From Leifsonia shinshuensis (GTDB lineage: Bacteria > Actinomycetota > Actinomycetes > Actinomycetales > Microbacteriaceae), in NCBI RefSeq assembly GCF_014217625.1, contig NZ_CP043641.1:3038001-3102000 (forward strand): 64,000 bases of DNA. The letters run 5' to 3'. Both the position numbers and the translations under genes were made by a program. Positions 23,987-32,567 of this stretch are shown piece by piece (position 1 is the first letter of the stretch; each line of letters opens with the position of its first letter). The notes under the pieces were generated by a model that saw only the letters and a program-made list of their open reading frames with translations, had not been told where the DNA came from and made no database searches.

Positions 23987-24337
23987 TTGCTCGATTCCGT
24001 GACGATGAACGCGATGCACTCCGCCCTCGACGGCTATGCCGCGGCGCAGACCGCGATCTCGAACAACATCGCGAACATCAATACGCCCGGCTACCACGCC
24101 CAAGTCGTCGACTTCGCGTCCGCCCTGGAGAAGTCGGTGGCGGCCCACAGCGGCCAGCTGCCCGCCTCCGCCATCGCGGCGACGACGAGCATGGACCCGA
24201 CCCGGCTGAACGGCAACAACGTCTCGCTCGAGCAGGAGACCCTCGCCGAGGTCACCAACGGCCTGAAGTTCCAGGCGGCCTCGCAGGCGATGTCCCAGCA
24301 GTTCAGTGAGCTCCGCGCCGCTGCGACGGTGAACTGA
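23987..24337 (+). CDS. flgB: Flagellar proximal rod protein FlgB
   Basis: 116-residue rod protein. The rod signature NAMHSALDGYAAAQTAISNNIANINTPGY starts at about residue 8, and the C terminus is helical (LKFQAASQAMSQQFSELRAA). The TTG at 23987 lies just after GAGGTGAG (23978-23985); ATG 24005 is a later alternative that would remove residues before the signature helix. First gene of the long operon that runs to flgE. Confidence 0.88.
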   Translation: MLDSVTMNAMHSALDGYAAAQTAISNNIANINTPGYHAQVVDFASALEKSVAAHSGQLPASAIAATTSMDPTRLNGNNVSLEQETLAEVTNGLKFQAASQAMSQQFSELRAAATVN

Positions 24338-24339
24338 CC

Positions 24340-24732
24340 ATGAGCTACGACGCCATCGGCATCTCCGGCACGGGCATGACCCTCAACCAGACGTGGCTGG
24401 ACTCGATCAGCGACAACCTCGCGAACATCAACGACACCACCTCCCCCACCAACCCCGCCTTCCAGGAGCGCTTCGTGCAGGCGCAGGCGAACCCCGGCAT
24501 GAACGGCGTCTCGATCGGCGGCGTGGTCTACGGATCGTCCGCGGGACAGCTCGTCTACTCCCCCGGCGACCCGAACGCGGACTCGCAGGGCTACGTCAAG
24601 AAGACCACCATCGACATGGCCAGCCAGATGACCGACCTGATCGAGGCGCAGCGCGCGTACCAGGCGAACTCGAACGCGGTGAACGCCGCCAAGGACATGT
24701 ACCAGTCGGCCCTCCAGATCGGAGCCAAGTGA
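24340..24732 (+). CDS. flgC: Flagellar proximal rod protein FlgC
   Basis: 130-residue rod protein with the N-terminal signature ISGTGMTLNQTWLDSISDNLANINDT and the C-terminal conserved segment MTDLIEAQRAYQANSNAVNAAKDMYQSALQIG. The central motif in YVKKTTIDMASQM is typical. It starts 2 nt after the flgB stop, and its stop overlaps the fliE ATG. Confidence 0.93.
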   Translation: MSYDAIGISGTGMTLNQTWLDSISDNLANINDTTSPTNPAFQERFVQAQANPGMNGVSIGGVVYGSSAGQLVYSPGDPNADSQGYVKKTTIDMASQMTDLIEAQRAYQANSNAVNAAKDMYQSALQIGAK

Positions 24733-25040
24733 TGAGCATCCCGGCCATCGGAGCACTCTCGCTCGGAAACGTCCAGCAGCCGACTCCCGCCGTCGCTCCC
24801 GCCTCGTCGGGATCCGGCGCAGGCGGCTTCGGCGCCGCGCTGACGGGCGCGGTGAACAACCTCCAGCAGCTGCAGAGCACGTCCGACGCGGCGAACGTCA
24901 AGGCGGTCACCGGCAACCTGAACGACATCCAGGACGCGACCGTCGCCGCGGCCCGCGTGCAGACGACGGTGCAGCTCATGGCGACGCTGCGCAACCAGGC
25001 CGTCGACGCGTTCAACACGATCATGCGGATGGGCGGGTAG
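24732..25040 (+). CDS. fliE: Flagellar hook-basal body protein FliE
   Basis: 102-residue adaptor between the MS ring and the rod. The C-terminal helices show NVKAVTGNLNDIQDATVAAARVQTTVQLMATLRNQAVDAFNTIMRM (positions 55-100), the FliE pattern. The ATG overlaps the flgC stop, and fliF follows without a gap. Confidence 0.9.
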   Translation: MSIPAIGALSLGNVQQPTPAVAPASSGSGAGGFGAALTGAVNNLQQLQSTSDAANVKAVTGNLNDIQDATVAAARVQTTVQLMATLRNQAVDAFNTIMRMGG

Positions 25041-26639
25041 GTGCCGGCCCGGCTCCAGGCGATCCTCAAGCGCGTCGGCGCGACGATCGCCGGCTTCAGC
25101 TTCGCGCAGAAGACCGTCTCGGTCCTCGCGCTCCTCGTGCTCACGCTCGGCGTGACCGGCCTGTCGGTCTGGCTGACCCAGCCGCAGTACGTCCCGCTGT
25201 TCAGCGGGATCTCGGCCTCCGACGCCTCGGCCATCACCACGCAGCTGCACACCGACAACGTGCCGTACCAGTTGACGGACGGCGGGGCGACCATCCTCGT
25301 GCCGCAGGCGCAGGTCTACCAGGAGCGCCTGAAGGCGGCGGCGGCCAACCTCCCGACCAGCAGCAACCAGGGCTACTCCCTGCTCGACAACATGGGCGTC
25401 ACGACCTCCGAGTTCCAGCAGGACGTCACGTACAAGCGCGCGATGGAGGGCGAGCTCGCCAGCACGATCGACGCGATGCAGGGCGTCAAGACCGCCTCGG
25501 TCAAGCTGGCGATCCCGCAGCCGACGGTGTTCACCGACCAGGCGCAGGACCCGACGGCGAGCGTCTTCGTCGACGAGAGCGCCGGCACCACCCTGACGCC
25601 GGCGCAGGTGCAGGCGATCGTGCACCTCGTCTCGTCCTCGACCGTGGGCATGAAGCCCACCGACGTCTCCGTCATCGACGCCGCGGGCAACGTGCTCTCG
25701 GCCATGGGAGGAGCCACCGCAGGCTCGACCGGCGACCAGGCGAAGGCCTACGACAGCGCCGTGCAGGCCAGCGTGCAGTCGATGCTCGACAAGGTGCTCG
25801 GCTCGGGCAACTCGACCGTCGTCGTGAGCGCGCTGATGGACAACTCGACCTCCACGAAGACGACCGACAGCTACAGCATCCCGACCGGCGCGCCGCAGAC
25901 GAGCTCGTCGTCGCAGAAAGAGACCTACACCGGCACCGGAGCTGCGGCCCAGTCCGGCGTGCTCGGCACCAGCTCCACGACGAACGGGGTCTCGAACACC
26001 GCGGCGAACAGCGGAGGCAACGGCAGCTACAGCTCGGAGAACACCACGAGCGACAACGCGCTGGACAAGACCAGCGTCACGCAGCAGATCCCGGCGGGCG
26101 GTGTCCAGCGGCAGACGGTCTCCGTCGCGGTCGACAGCGCGGCGGCGACCAAGGCCGGGGTGAGCTCGAGCCAGCTCCAGCAGATGGTGGCCAACGCCTC
26201 CGGCGTCGACACCTCGCGCGGCGACGCGGTGGGCGTGCAACTGGTCAACTTCTCGCAGGCGAACGCGCAGGCCGCGAAGCAGGCGCTCGCGCAGGCCCAG
26301 GCGCAGACGCAGCAGGCGCAGCTGGACTCGTGGATCCGCACCGGCCTGATCGCCGCGGGCATCGTGGTCGCGATGATCGTCGCGCTCATCGTCTTCCGCC
26401 GCCGCCGCAGGAACGCGGAGGTCGACGGTGGCGACCGTTACGAGGAGCTGGCCGCGCCGACCCTCGCCTTCACGCAGGTCGCCGCGCCGACCGTGCCGCT
26501 GACCACCCCTCCGCCGACGCCGGCCGCCGTCGAGTCGGAGCAGCGCAGGGCCGAGATCGAGCAGCTCGCCGTGGACGACCCGCGTCGTGCCGCGGACTTC
26601 CTGCTCAGCCTGATGGGTGAGAAGGAGCCGACGCCGTGA
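25041..26639 (+). CDS. fliF: Flagellar MS-ring protein FliF
   Basis: 532-residue membrane protein forming the MS ring. A membrane segment at about 25-48 is followed by the ring-building motif domains (YVPLFSGISASDASAITTQL; VPQAQVYQERLKAAAANLP). The central region is Ser/Thr/Gly-rich, and a second membrane segment (about 435-455) is followed by RRRRR. The C-terminal tail, which contacts FliG, holds IEQLAVDDPRRAADFLLSLM. The GTG start is directly after the fliE stop, and the stop overlaps fliG. Confidence 0.94.
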   Translation: MPARLQAILKRVGATIAGFSFAQKTVSVLALLVLTLGVTGLSVWLTQPQYVPLFSGISASDASAITTQLHTDNVPYQLTDGGATILVPQAQVYQERLKAAAANLPTSSNQGYSLLDNMGVTTSEFQQDVTYKRAMEGELASTIDAMQGVKTASVKLAIPQPTVFTDQAQDPTASVFVDESAGTTLTPAQVQAIVHLVSSSTVGMKPTDVSVIDAAGNVLSAMGGATAGSTGDQAKAYDSAVQASVQSMLDKVLGSGNSTVVVSALMDNSTSTKTTDSYSIPTGAPQTSSSSQKETYTGTGAAAQSGVLGTSSTTNGVSNTAANSGGNGSYSSENTTSDNALDKTSVTQQIPAGGVQRQTVSVAVDSAAATKAGVSSSQLQQMVANASGVDTSRGDAVGVQLVNFSQANAQAAKQALAQAQAQTQQAQLDSWIRTGLIAAGIVVAMIVALIVFRRRRRNAEVDGGDRYEELAAPTLAFTQVAAPTVPLTTPPPTPAAVESEQRRAEIEQLAVDDPRRAADFLLSLMGEKEPTP

Positions 26640-27658
26640 CCGACACCAAGACGGCGCCGCTGACGGGTGCGCAGAAGGCCGCCCTGATCCTGATGAACCT
26701 GGATCAGGCGGCGGCGGCGCGCGTCATGCAGCAGTTCAGCGAGGCGGAGTCCGAGGAGATCGCCGCGGAGATCGTCGCGCTCAAGCGCGTGGACCGCCAG
26801 CAGGCCGAAGCGGCGCTCGTGGAGTTCCACGAGCTCGCCGTGCGGCAGCAGGCGCGTGTCAGCGGCGGCCGCAGCGCGGCCATCGGCCTGCTGGAGGCGT
26901 CCTTCGGCACCGAGCGCGCCGCCGGCGTGATGTCCCGCGTGGCGTCCTCCCTCGCCGGGCGCGCCTTCGAGTTCCTGGACACCGCCGACCCCGCGCAGGT
27001 CGCACTCCTGCTCGACGGCGAGCTGTCGCAGACCATGGCGACCGTGCTCGCCCATCTGCGCGCCGACCAGGCATCGCGGGTGCTCGCGGCGCTCAAGCCG
27101 GAGATCCGCACCGACGTGGCGCACTGCATCGCGACCATGGGGAGCGTGAGCCCGGAGGTGGCGCGCACCGTCGCCGACACGCTGCGCAGCCGCGCCGGTT
27201 CGGTCGTCAAGACCAAGGACCAGCAGGACGCCATCGGCGGCGTGCAGCCCCTGGTGGACATCATCAACCGGTCGAGCGTCGCCAACGAGCGCGCGCTCCT
27301 CGACGAACTGGACCAGCGCGATCCCGACCTGGCCGCCGAGGTGCGCTCGCGGATGCTGACGTTCGCGGACATCGTGAAGCTGGAGCCGCGCGACGTGCAG
27401 CAGGTGCTGCGCGGCATCGACGTCTCCATGCTGGCGATCGCCATGAAGGGCTCCCCCGAGGCGACCAGGGACGTCATCCGCGCCAACCTCTCGGAGCGCA
27501 ACCTCGAGGTGCTCGACGAGGAGTCGTCGGTGCTCGGCTCGATCCGGCTCTCCCGGGTCGAGGAGGCCAGGGCCGAGATCGTGCGCGCCATCCGCGACCT
27601 CGAAGCGGAGGGCACGATCACGGTGCACCGCTCGGACGAGGACGAATATGTCGAATAG
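26636..27658 (+). CDS. fliG: Flagellar motor switch protein FliG
   Basis: 340-residue C-ring protein that couples stator torque to the rotor. The N-terminal domain (KAALILMNLDQAAAARVMQQFSEAESEEIAAEI) contacts FliF. The middle domain and the C-terminal domain carry FADIVKLEPRDVQQVLRGID and the charged torque helix around ARAEIVRAIRDLEAEGTI. The GTG start overlaps the fliF stop, and its end overlaps fliH by 11 nt. Confidence 0.95.
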   Translation: MTDTKTAPLTGAQKAALILMNLDQAAAARVMQQFSEAESEEIAAEIVALKRVDRQQAEAALVEFHELAVRQQARVSGGRSAAIGLLEASFGTERAAGVMSRVASSLAGRAFEFLDTADPAQVALLLDGELSQTMATVLAHLRADQASRVLAALKPEIRTDVAHCIATMGSVSPEVARTVADTLRSRAGSVVKTKDQQDAIGGVQPLVDIINRSSVANERALLDELDQRDPDLAAEVRSRMLTFADIVKLEPRDVQQVLRGIDVSMLAIAMKGSPEATRDVIRANLSERNLEVLDEESSVLGSIRLSRVEEARAEIVRAIRDLEAEGTITVHRSDEDEYVE

Positions 27659-28262
27659 TGCGTTCGCCCCGGTGCGGTACCCCGAGCTCGGGTCGACCGG
27701 CACGGCCGTCGCGGCCGGAGCCGGCGGCGCGTCGAGCGCGCGGGCCCGCGGGTTCGCGGCCGGGTACAGCGAGGGCCTGCGGCGCGCCGAAGCCGAGTTC
27801 GCGGAGGCCGAGCGCGTCCGGCTCCAGCACTGGCAGGCGGCGGAGGCGGAGTCCGCTGCGGCGACCCGGCGCGCCCTGGCGGCGCTCGCCGCGGCCGCCG
27901 AGGGCGTGCGCGCTCTCGCCGTCCCCGTCGTCGCCACCGCCGACGACGCCCTGGTGGAGGCGGCGCTCGCGCTCGCCGAGGCCATCCTCCAGCGCGAGGT
28001 CGCCGAGGGCCACGTCGAAGCGGCCGACACGTTGCGCCGGGTCATCGCCGCGACTCCGGCCGGAGAGCTGGTCTCGGTGCGGATGCATCCGGACGACGCC
28101 GCTGCCGTCGCGCAGGAGGTCGGCGCCCTCCCGGAGATCGTGGCCGACCCCTCCATCGCGCCGGGCGACGCTGTCGCCGTCCTGCGCGACGGCTGGCTGG
28201 ACGCCCGGATCGACGCGGGCCTCGAACGGGCGCGCACCGTCCTGACGGGAGACCGCGCATGA
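27648..28262 (+). CDS. fliH: Flagellar export ATPase regulator FliH
   Basis: 204-residue Ala/Glu-rich protein. The first half is a long helix with AxxxG-like spacing (GFAAGYSEGLRRAEAEFAEAE), and the C-terminal domain (about 100-200) resembles FliH/YscL (DDALVEAALALAEAILQREV, VSVRMHPDDAAAV). It links the FliI ATPase to the C-ring. The call relies on both pattern and its place between fliG and fliI. Confidence 0.85.
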   Translation: MSNSAFAPVRYPELGSTGTAVAAGAGGASSARARGFAAGYSEGLRRAEAEFAEAERVRLQHWQAAEAESAAATRRALAALAAAAEGVRALAVPVVATADDALVEAALALAEAILQREVAEGHVEAADTLRRVIAATPAGELVSVRMHPDDAAAVAQEVGALPEIVADPSIAPGDAVAVLRDGWLDARIDAGLERARTVLTGDRA

Positions 28263-29587
28263 CCGGGTACGCGCCGGGAGGCGAGCGGCTGGCGCCGGCG
28301 GTCCGCGCGGCAGCGCCGGAGCGGATCGGTCGCGTCTCCTCCGTCGTCGGCCTCGGCATCGAGGTGGCCGGACTGGAGGGCGCGGTCGGCGACCTCGTCG
28401 CGATCGGCGAGCCGGGAGCGGACACCGCGGCCCAGGTCGTCGCCGTGCGCCCGGGCCTGCTCACCTGCATGGTGCTGTCCGGAACGGCGGCGCACCCCAT
28501 CGGCACGCCCGTGCGCACCGCGCCGGCCGCTCCGGCCGTCCCCGTCGGCGACGCCCTGCTCGGCCGGGTCATCGACGGACTCGGCCGTCCGATCGACGGC
28601 AAGGGACCCCTTCCTCCGCTGCAGCACGTCGCCCTGGCCAAGACCGCGCCCGGTCCGCTGGAGCGCGCCAGGATCACGTCGCCCCTGCAGCTCGGCGTGC
28701 GCGCCCTCGACACCCTGGTGTCCACCGGCCGCGGGCAGCGGCTCGGCCTCTTCGCCGGCTCGGGCGTGGGAAAGTCGTCGCTGCTGTCGATGATCGCCCG
28801 CGGGACCGACGCCGAGGTGTCGGTGATCGCCCTGATCGGCGAGCGCGGCCGCGAGGTGCGCGAGTTCATCGAGGACGACCTCGGCCCCGACGGTCTGGCC
28901 CGATCGATCGTCGTCGTCTCCACCTCGGACGAGCCCGCTCTGATGCGGCTGCGGGCCTCCCTCGTCGCGACCCGGATCGCGGAGTGGCACCGCGACCGCG
29001 GCCAGCACGTCGTGCTGATGATGGACTCGCTGACCCGCGTCGCCATGGCGCAGCGCGAGATCGGCCTCTCGGCCGGAGAGCCCCCGGCCACGCGCGGCTA
29101 CCCGCCGTCGACGTTCTCCACGCTGGCCTCGCTCTTGGAGCGCGCCGGAGCGGCGGCCACCGGATCGATCACCGGGCTCTACACGGTCCTGGTCGACGGC
29201 GACGACCACAACGAGCCCATCGCGGACGCGGCGCGTTCGATCCTCGACGGCCACGTCGTCCTCGACCGCGCGCTCGCGATCACCGGCCACTTCCCCTCCA
29301 TCGACGTGCTGGGCTCGATCTCCCGGCTCGCCTCGAAGATCACTCCCCGGGACCGGCTGGCCGACGCGACGGCGCTGCGCGCGGTGCTCTCCGCACGCCG
29401 GAGCGCCCAGGACCTGCTCGACGTCGGCGCGTACAAGCCGGGTGCGAACGCCCGGGTCGACGCCGCGGTGCAGTTCGAGGCGGCGATCGACGGCTTCCTC
29501 CAGCAGGGCATGGATCAGCAGTCCACGGCGGACGGGGCGTGGGATTCGCTCCGCGAGCTGACCCGGGCGTTCGGAGCGGCCGCATGA
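28259..29587 (+). CDS. fliI: Flagellum-specific export ATPase FliI
   Basis: 442-residue hexameric ATPase homologous to F1 beta. Walker A is GLFAGSGVGKSS (about 163-174). Walker B is VLMMDSLTRVAMAQREIGL, and the GEPPATRGYPPSTF segment is specific for the FliI/YscN group. It energises export of rod, hook and filament subunits. ATG overlaps the fliH stop, and fliJ starts by overlap at its end. Confidence 0.96.
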   Translation: MTGYAPGGERLAPAVRAAAPERIGRVSSVVGLGIEVAGLEGAVGDLVAIGEPGADTAAQVVAVRPGLLTCMVLSGTAAHPIGTPVRTAPAAPAVPVGDALLGRVIDGLGRPIDGKGPLPPLQHVALAKTAPGPLERARITSPLQLGVRALDTLVSTGRGQRLGLFAGSGVGKSSLLSMIARGTDAEVSVIALIGERGREVREFIEDDLGPDGLARSIVVVSTSDEPALMRLRASLVATRIAEWHRDRGQHVVLMMDSLTRVAMAQREIGLSAGEPPATRGYPPSTFSTLASLLERAGAAATGSITGLYTVLVDGDDHNEPIADAARSILDGHVVLDRALAITGHFPSIDVLGSISRLASKITPRDRLADATALRAVLSARRSAQDLLDVGAYKPGANARVDAAVQFEAAIDGFLQQGMDQQSTADGAWDSLRELTRAFGAAA

Positions 29588-30012
29588 AGCGATTCGGACT
29601 GGCGGGGCTCCTGCGCGTGCGCGACCTCGAGGAGCAGCGCGCCGCGGCGGAGCTCGCCGAGGCGAACCGGGCGGTGGACGCCGTCCGCGCCCGGGGATCC
29701 CGGACGCGCGCGTCGCTGGCCGGGGTCCGGTCGGAGGCCGTGGACGCCGCCACCCTCTCGGCCGTGGTCGCCGCACGGGCGAGCGCCCAGGTGCTGCTCG
29801 GCGAGCTGTCGGCCCTGCACGAACTCGCGGCCAGGGAGGCCGGGGAGGCCCGGTCGGCGCACGGCGCCGCGCGCGCGTCCGCCGTCTCGCTGGAGAAGCT
29901 CCGGCGGCGGCACACCGATTCCGAGATCGCCCGCGAGCTGCGCGAGGAGCAGTCCGCCCTCGACGAGGTGGCCATCCAGGGTTGGCGCGAGAGCAGGAAG
30001 GACGCGGTATGA
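29584..30012 (+). CDS. fliJ: Flagellar export protein FliJ
   Basis: 142-residue charged coiled-coil protein starting KRFGLAGLLRVRDLEEQRAAAELAEANRAV, in the FliJ position directly after fliI. FliJ is the stalk of the export ATPase and escorts chaperones. Sequence identity in this family is low, so length, coil and context carry the call. The stop overlaps the next start. Confidence 0.8.
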   Translation: MKRFGLAGLLRVRDLEEQRAAAELAEANRAVDAVRARGSRTRASLAGVRSEAVDAATLSAVVAARASAQVLLGELSALHELAAREAGEARSAHGAARASAVSLEKLRRRHTDSEIARELREEQSALDEVAIQGWRESRKDAV

Positions 30013-30797
30013 GCATCACGGAGGCCGTGGGGCGCATCCAGCAGATCGAGTCCCAGATGGTGCAGCTCGCCGGCGGGCAGCCGGCGCAGACCGCGCAGAC
30101 GACCAGCGCCGCCGCGTCCGCCTTCGCGACGAGCCTGGCCGCGGCGACCGGGACGACCGGCGCCCAGGTCACGCCGGCGGCCGGGCAACAGGCGTCGAAC
30201 GGGACCACCGGCGCGGACATCGTGGCCGACGCCCGCAAGTACCTCGGCGTCCCCTACGTCTTCGGCGGCACGACCAGCGCGGGCCTCGACTGCTCCGGGC
30301 TCGTGCAGCGCGTCTACGGCGATATGGGGATCTCGCTGCCGCGACTGGTCTCCGGCCAGTCGACCATCGGCCAGGCCGTGCCGTCGCTCGCCGACGCGCA
30401 GCCGGGCGACCTCATCGTCTGCAACGGCGGCGAGCACATCGTCATCTACGCGGGCAACGGGAAGATCATCCAGGCGCCCAAGCCGGGCGGCTCGGTCGAA
30501 GAGATGGACAACTGGATCTCGCCGTCGAACGTGGTGACCATCCGCCGGATCGTGCCGACCGCCACGGCGGCCACATCGGCGACCATGTCCGCGTCGTCGG
30601 CCGCGGCGCTCGCGTCGCTGCTCGGCTCCGGCGGCTCCGCGTCGTCGCTCGCGTCGCTGCTCGGGTCGAACGGTGGATCGTCGGTCCTCGGCCTGCTCGG
30701 TTCGAGCGGAGGGTCGGCGCTCTCGGGGCTCCTCGGCTCCGGCGGCGGCAGCGCGCTGGCGGCGCTGCTCGGTCAGAGCTCGGGGGTGAACTCGTGA
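30009..30797 (+). CDS. NlpC/P60 peptidoglycan hydrolase in the flagellar operon
   Basis: 262-residue cysteine peptidase. The NlpC/P60 domain covers about residues 68-182, with catalytic Cys95 (DCSGLV), His143 (EHIVIYAG) and a third polar residue at about Gln155. The N-terminal 45 residues are helical, without a normal signal peptide, so export through the flagellar apparatus is possible. The C terminus (about 200-260) is a low-complexity series of LLGS-x-GGS repeats. It occupies the place between fliJ and fliK and could do the wall-opening job that FlgJ muramidase does elsewhere. ATG 30009 overlaps the fliJ stop. Confidence 0.85.
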   Translation: MSITEAVGRIQQIESQMVQLAGGQPAQTAQTTSAAASAFATSLAAATGTTGAQVTPAAGQQASNGTTGADIVADARKYLGVPYVFGGTTSAGLDCSGLVQRVYGDMGISLPRLVSGQSTIGQAVPSLADAQPGDLIVCNGGEHIVIYAGNGKIIQAPKPGGSVEEMDNWISPSNVVTIRRIVPTATAATSATMSASSAAALASLLGSGGSASSLASLLGSNGGSSVLGLLGSSGGSALSGLLGSGGGSALAALLGQSSGVNS

Positions 30798-32083
30798 GCG
30801 CGGCGGTCTCGGGATTCGGCGCCGCAGGCGCCGCGGGCGCCGCCGGGCTCCTCGCACCGGTCGCCTCGGATGCGGCGTCCGCCGGCGGCATGTCGTTCGG
30901 AACGGCGCTGCTGTCCGCACTGGCCGCCGACCCGGGCACGTCGAATCCGACCACTCCCGCACACCCGTCGCCCTCCGCCGACGCGGGTTCGGCGGAGACT
31001 CCCGCCGAAACCGGCGCCGCGACACCGCCGACGGTTACGCCCGCTCCGGCTCCTGCCGTTCTCCTCGGCCTCGCCACGCCCGCCGCGCCGGCCGTGCAGG
31101 AGGCTGTGACGTCGACGGCCCCGGATGCGGGCTCCCACGGAAAGCAGCCCGCGTCCCCGCGCGCGGCGGGCGCGGAGCTCCGCCATGACGCCGTCTCCCC
31201 CGCCATCGCCGACGCACTCGGCGTCGGGCAGCTCGCGGTCCAGCAGGCGATGAACGTCGCGCAGCTCCCCGTCGCACCGATCCCCGCTGACACGTCGGCG
31301 GCGGCACCGGCGGCGGCTCCGGCCTCGTCCGCGGCTGTCGACGCGGTGGCGGCGACCTCCGCGCCTCCTGCTCCTGCTCCGACCCCCGCTCGTGATGCGA
31401 GCGCGCAGCCGATCGAGCCGGCGACGGTCAGCGCCGGCGCCCAGCCACCCGTGGCGCCCCTGGTGACCGCGCCCGCCCGCCCGACCTCCAAGACGCCGTC
31501 CGGACCGTCGGCCCCGGTCGCCGAGCCCGCGACCGTCTCCACGGCGACCCCCATGCCGGCGCAGGCTCCGGCAGCGCCGACCTTCGCGACAGCGCTCGCC
31601 GCCGCAGCCCCTGCGGCCCCCGCGGCCTCCACCGCTCCGACCCCGGCTCCCCCGCTGCAGCAGCAGCTCGCCCAGCCGGTGATGACGCTCGCGCGCCAGC
31701 CCGACGGCGACCACGTCGTGGTCGTCCGGGTCGCGCCCGACGACCTCGGCCCCGTCACCGTGCACGCGCGGGTCAGCGACACGGGCGTCCACATCGAGCT
31801 GTTCGCGCCGAGCGACGACGGCCGGGAGGCCATCCGCCAGATCCTCACCGACCTGCGCCGCGACCTCAACGCGACGACGGCGAACGCGTCGGTCTCCGTG
31901 TCCGACCAGAACGCGCCAGGCGCCCAGAGCGACGGCGGAGGCCGGTCCCAGTGGGCCTCCGCGGACGAGCGCGGATCGGCGACCACGGCGGACAGCCTCG
32001 ACGAGCAGGCACCCGCCTTGCGCGACATCCCCGTACCGGCCCGCGTCCTCCCGGGCGCCCGAACCCTCGACATCGTCGTCTGA
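30794..32083 (+). CDS. fliK: Flagellar hook-length control protein FliK
   Basis: 429-residue protein with a long Ala/Pro-rich disordered N-terminal part (to about residue 290), which serves as a molecular ruler. The conserved C-terminal hook-length domain contains VVVVRVAPDDLGPVTVHARVSDTGVHIELFAPSDDGREAI. The GTG start overlaps the stop of the NlpC/P60 gene. flgD follows after 20 nt, as in many Gram-positive loci. Confidence 0.88.
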   Translation: MSAAVSGFGAAGAAGAAGLLAPVASDAASAGGMSFGTALLSALAADPGTSNPTTPAHPSPSADAGSAETPAETGAATPPTVTPAPAPAVLLGLATPAAPAVQEAVTSTAPDAGSHGKQPASPRAAGAELRHDAVSPAIADALGVGQLAVQQAMNVAQLPVAPIPADTSAAAPAAAPASSAAVDAVAATSAPPAPAPTPARDASAQPIEPATVSAGAQPPVAPLVTAPARPTSKTPSGPSAPVAEPATVSTATPMPAQAPAAPTFATALAAAAPAAPAASTAPTPAPPLQQQLAQPVMTLARQPDGDHVVVVRVAPDDLGPVTVHARVSDTGVHIELFAPSDDGREAIRQILTDLRRDLNATTANASVSVSDQNAPGAQSDGGGRSQWASADERGSATTADSLDEQAPALRDIPVPARVLPGARTLDIVV

Positions 32084-32103
32084 CCGCGAAGGAGAGCACA
32101 GCC

Positions 32104-32541
32104 ATGGTCAACCCCGTCTCCACCACCGCCACCGACCCCACCGCGACGACCTCGCTCTGGTCGACGCAGCCCACCCGGGCTCCGCACCAGTCGCTGACAG
32201 CTGACGACTTCATGCAGCTGCTGGTGACGCAGCTCAAGAACCAGGACCCCAGCTCGCCGATGGACTCGGCCGCGATGGTCCAGCAGACGACGCAGCTCGG
32301 GATGATGCAGCAGATGACGGCGATCGGCTCCAGCAGCAACACCGCCCTCAACCTGCAGATGCAGACCGCGGCCGCCGACCTGATCGGCAAGACCGTCATC
32401 TACAACGACGCCGCCGGGAAGTCCCAGACGGGCGTCGTCACGGGCGTCTCGTTCTCGGGTGCGACCCCCACCGTGTCCGTCAACGGCGGCACCTTCCCCC
32501 TCTCCGGAATCCTCGGCGTCCAGCAGACTCCGGCCTCCTAG
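32104..32541 (+). CDS. flgD: Flagellar hook cap protein FlgD
   Basis: 145-residue hook scaffold protein. The conserved segment LTADDFMQLLVTQLKNQDPSSPMDSAAMVQQTTQLGMMQQM (about residues 31-71) is diagnostic. It is a short form, with little beyond the N-terminal domain and one small beta domain. ATG 32104 is preceded by AAGGAG at 32089-32094. Confidence 0.93.
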   Translation: MVNPVSTTATDPTATTSLWSTQPTRAPHQSLTADDFMQLLVTQLKNQDPSSPMDSAAMVQQTTQLGMMQQMTAIGSSSNTALNLQMQTAAADLIGKTVIYNDAAGKSQTGVVTGVSFSGATPTVSVNGGTFPLSGILGVQQTPAS

Positions 32542-32567
32542 TCCCCACCACCGAAAGGCACACTCCC

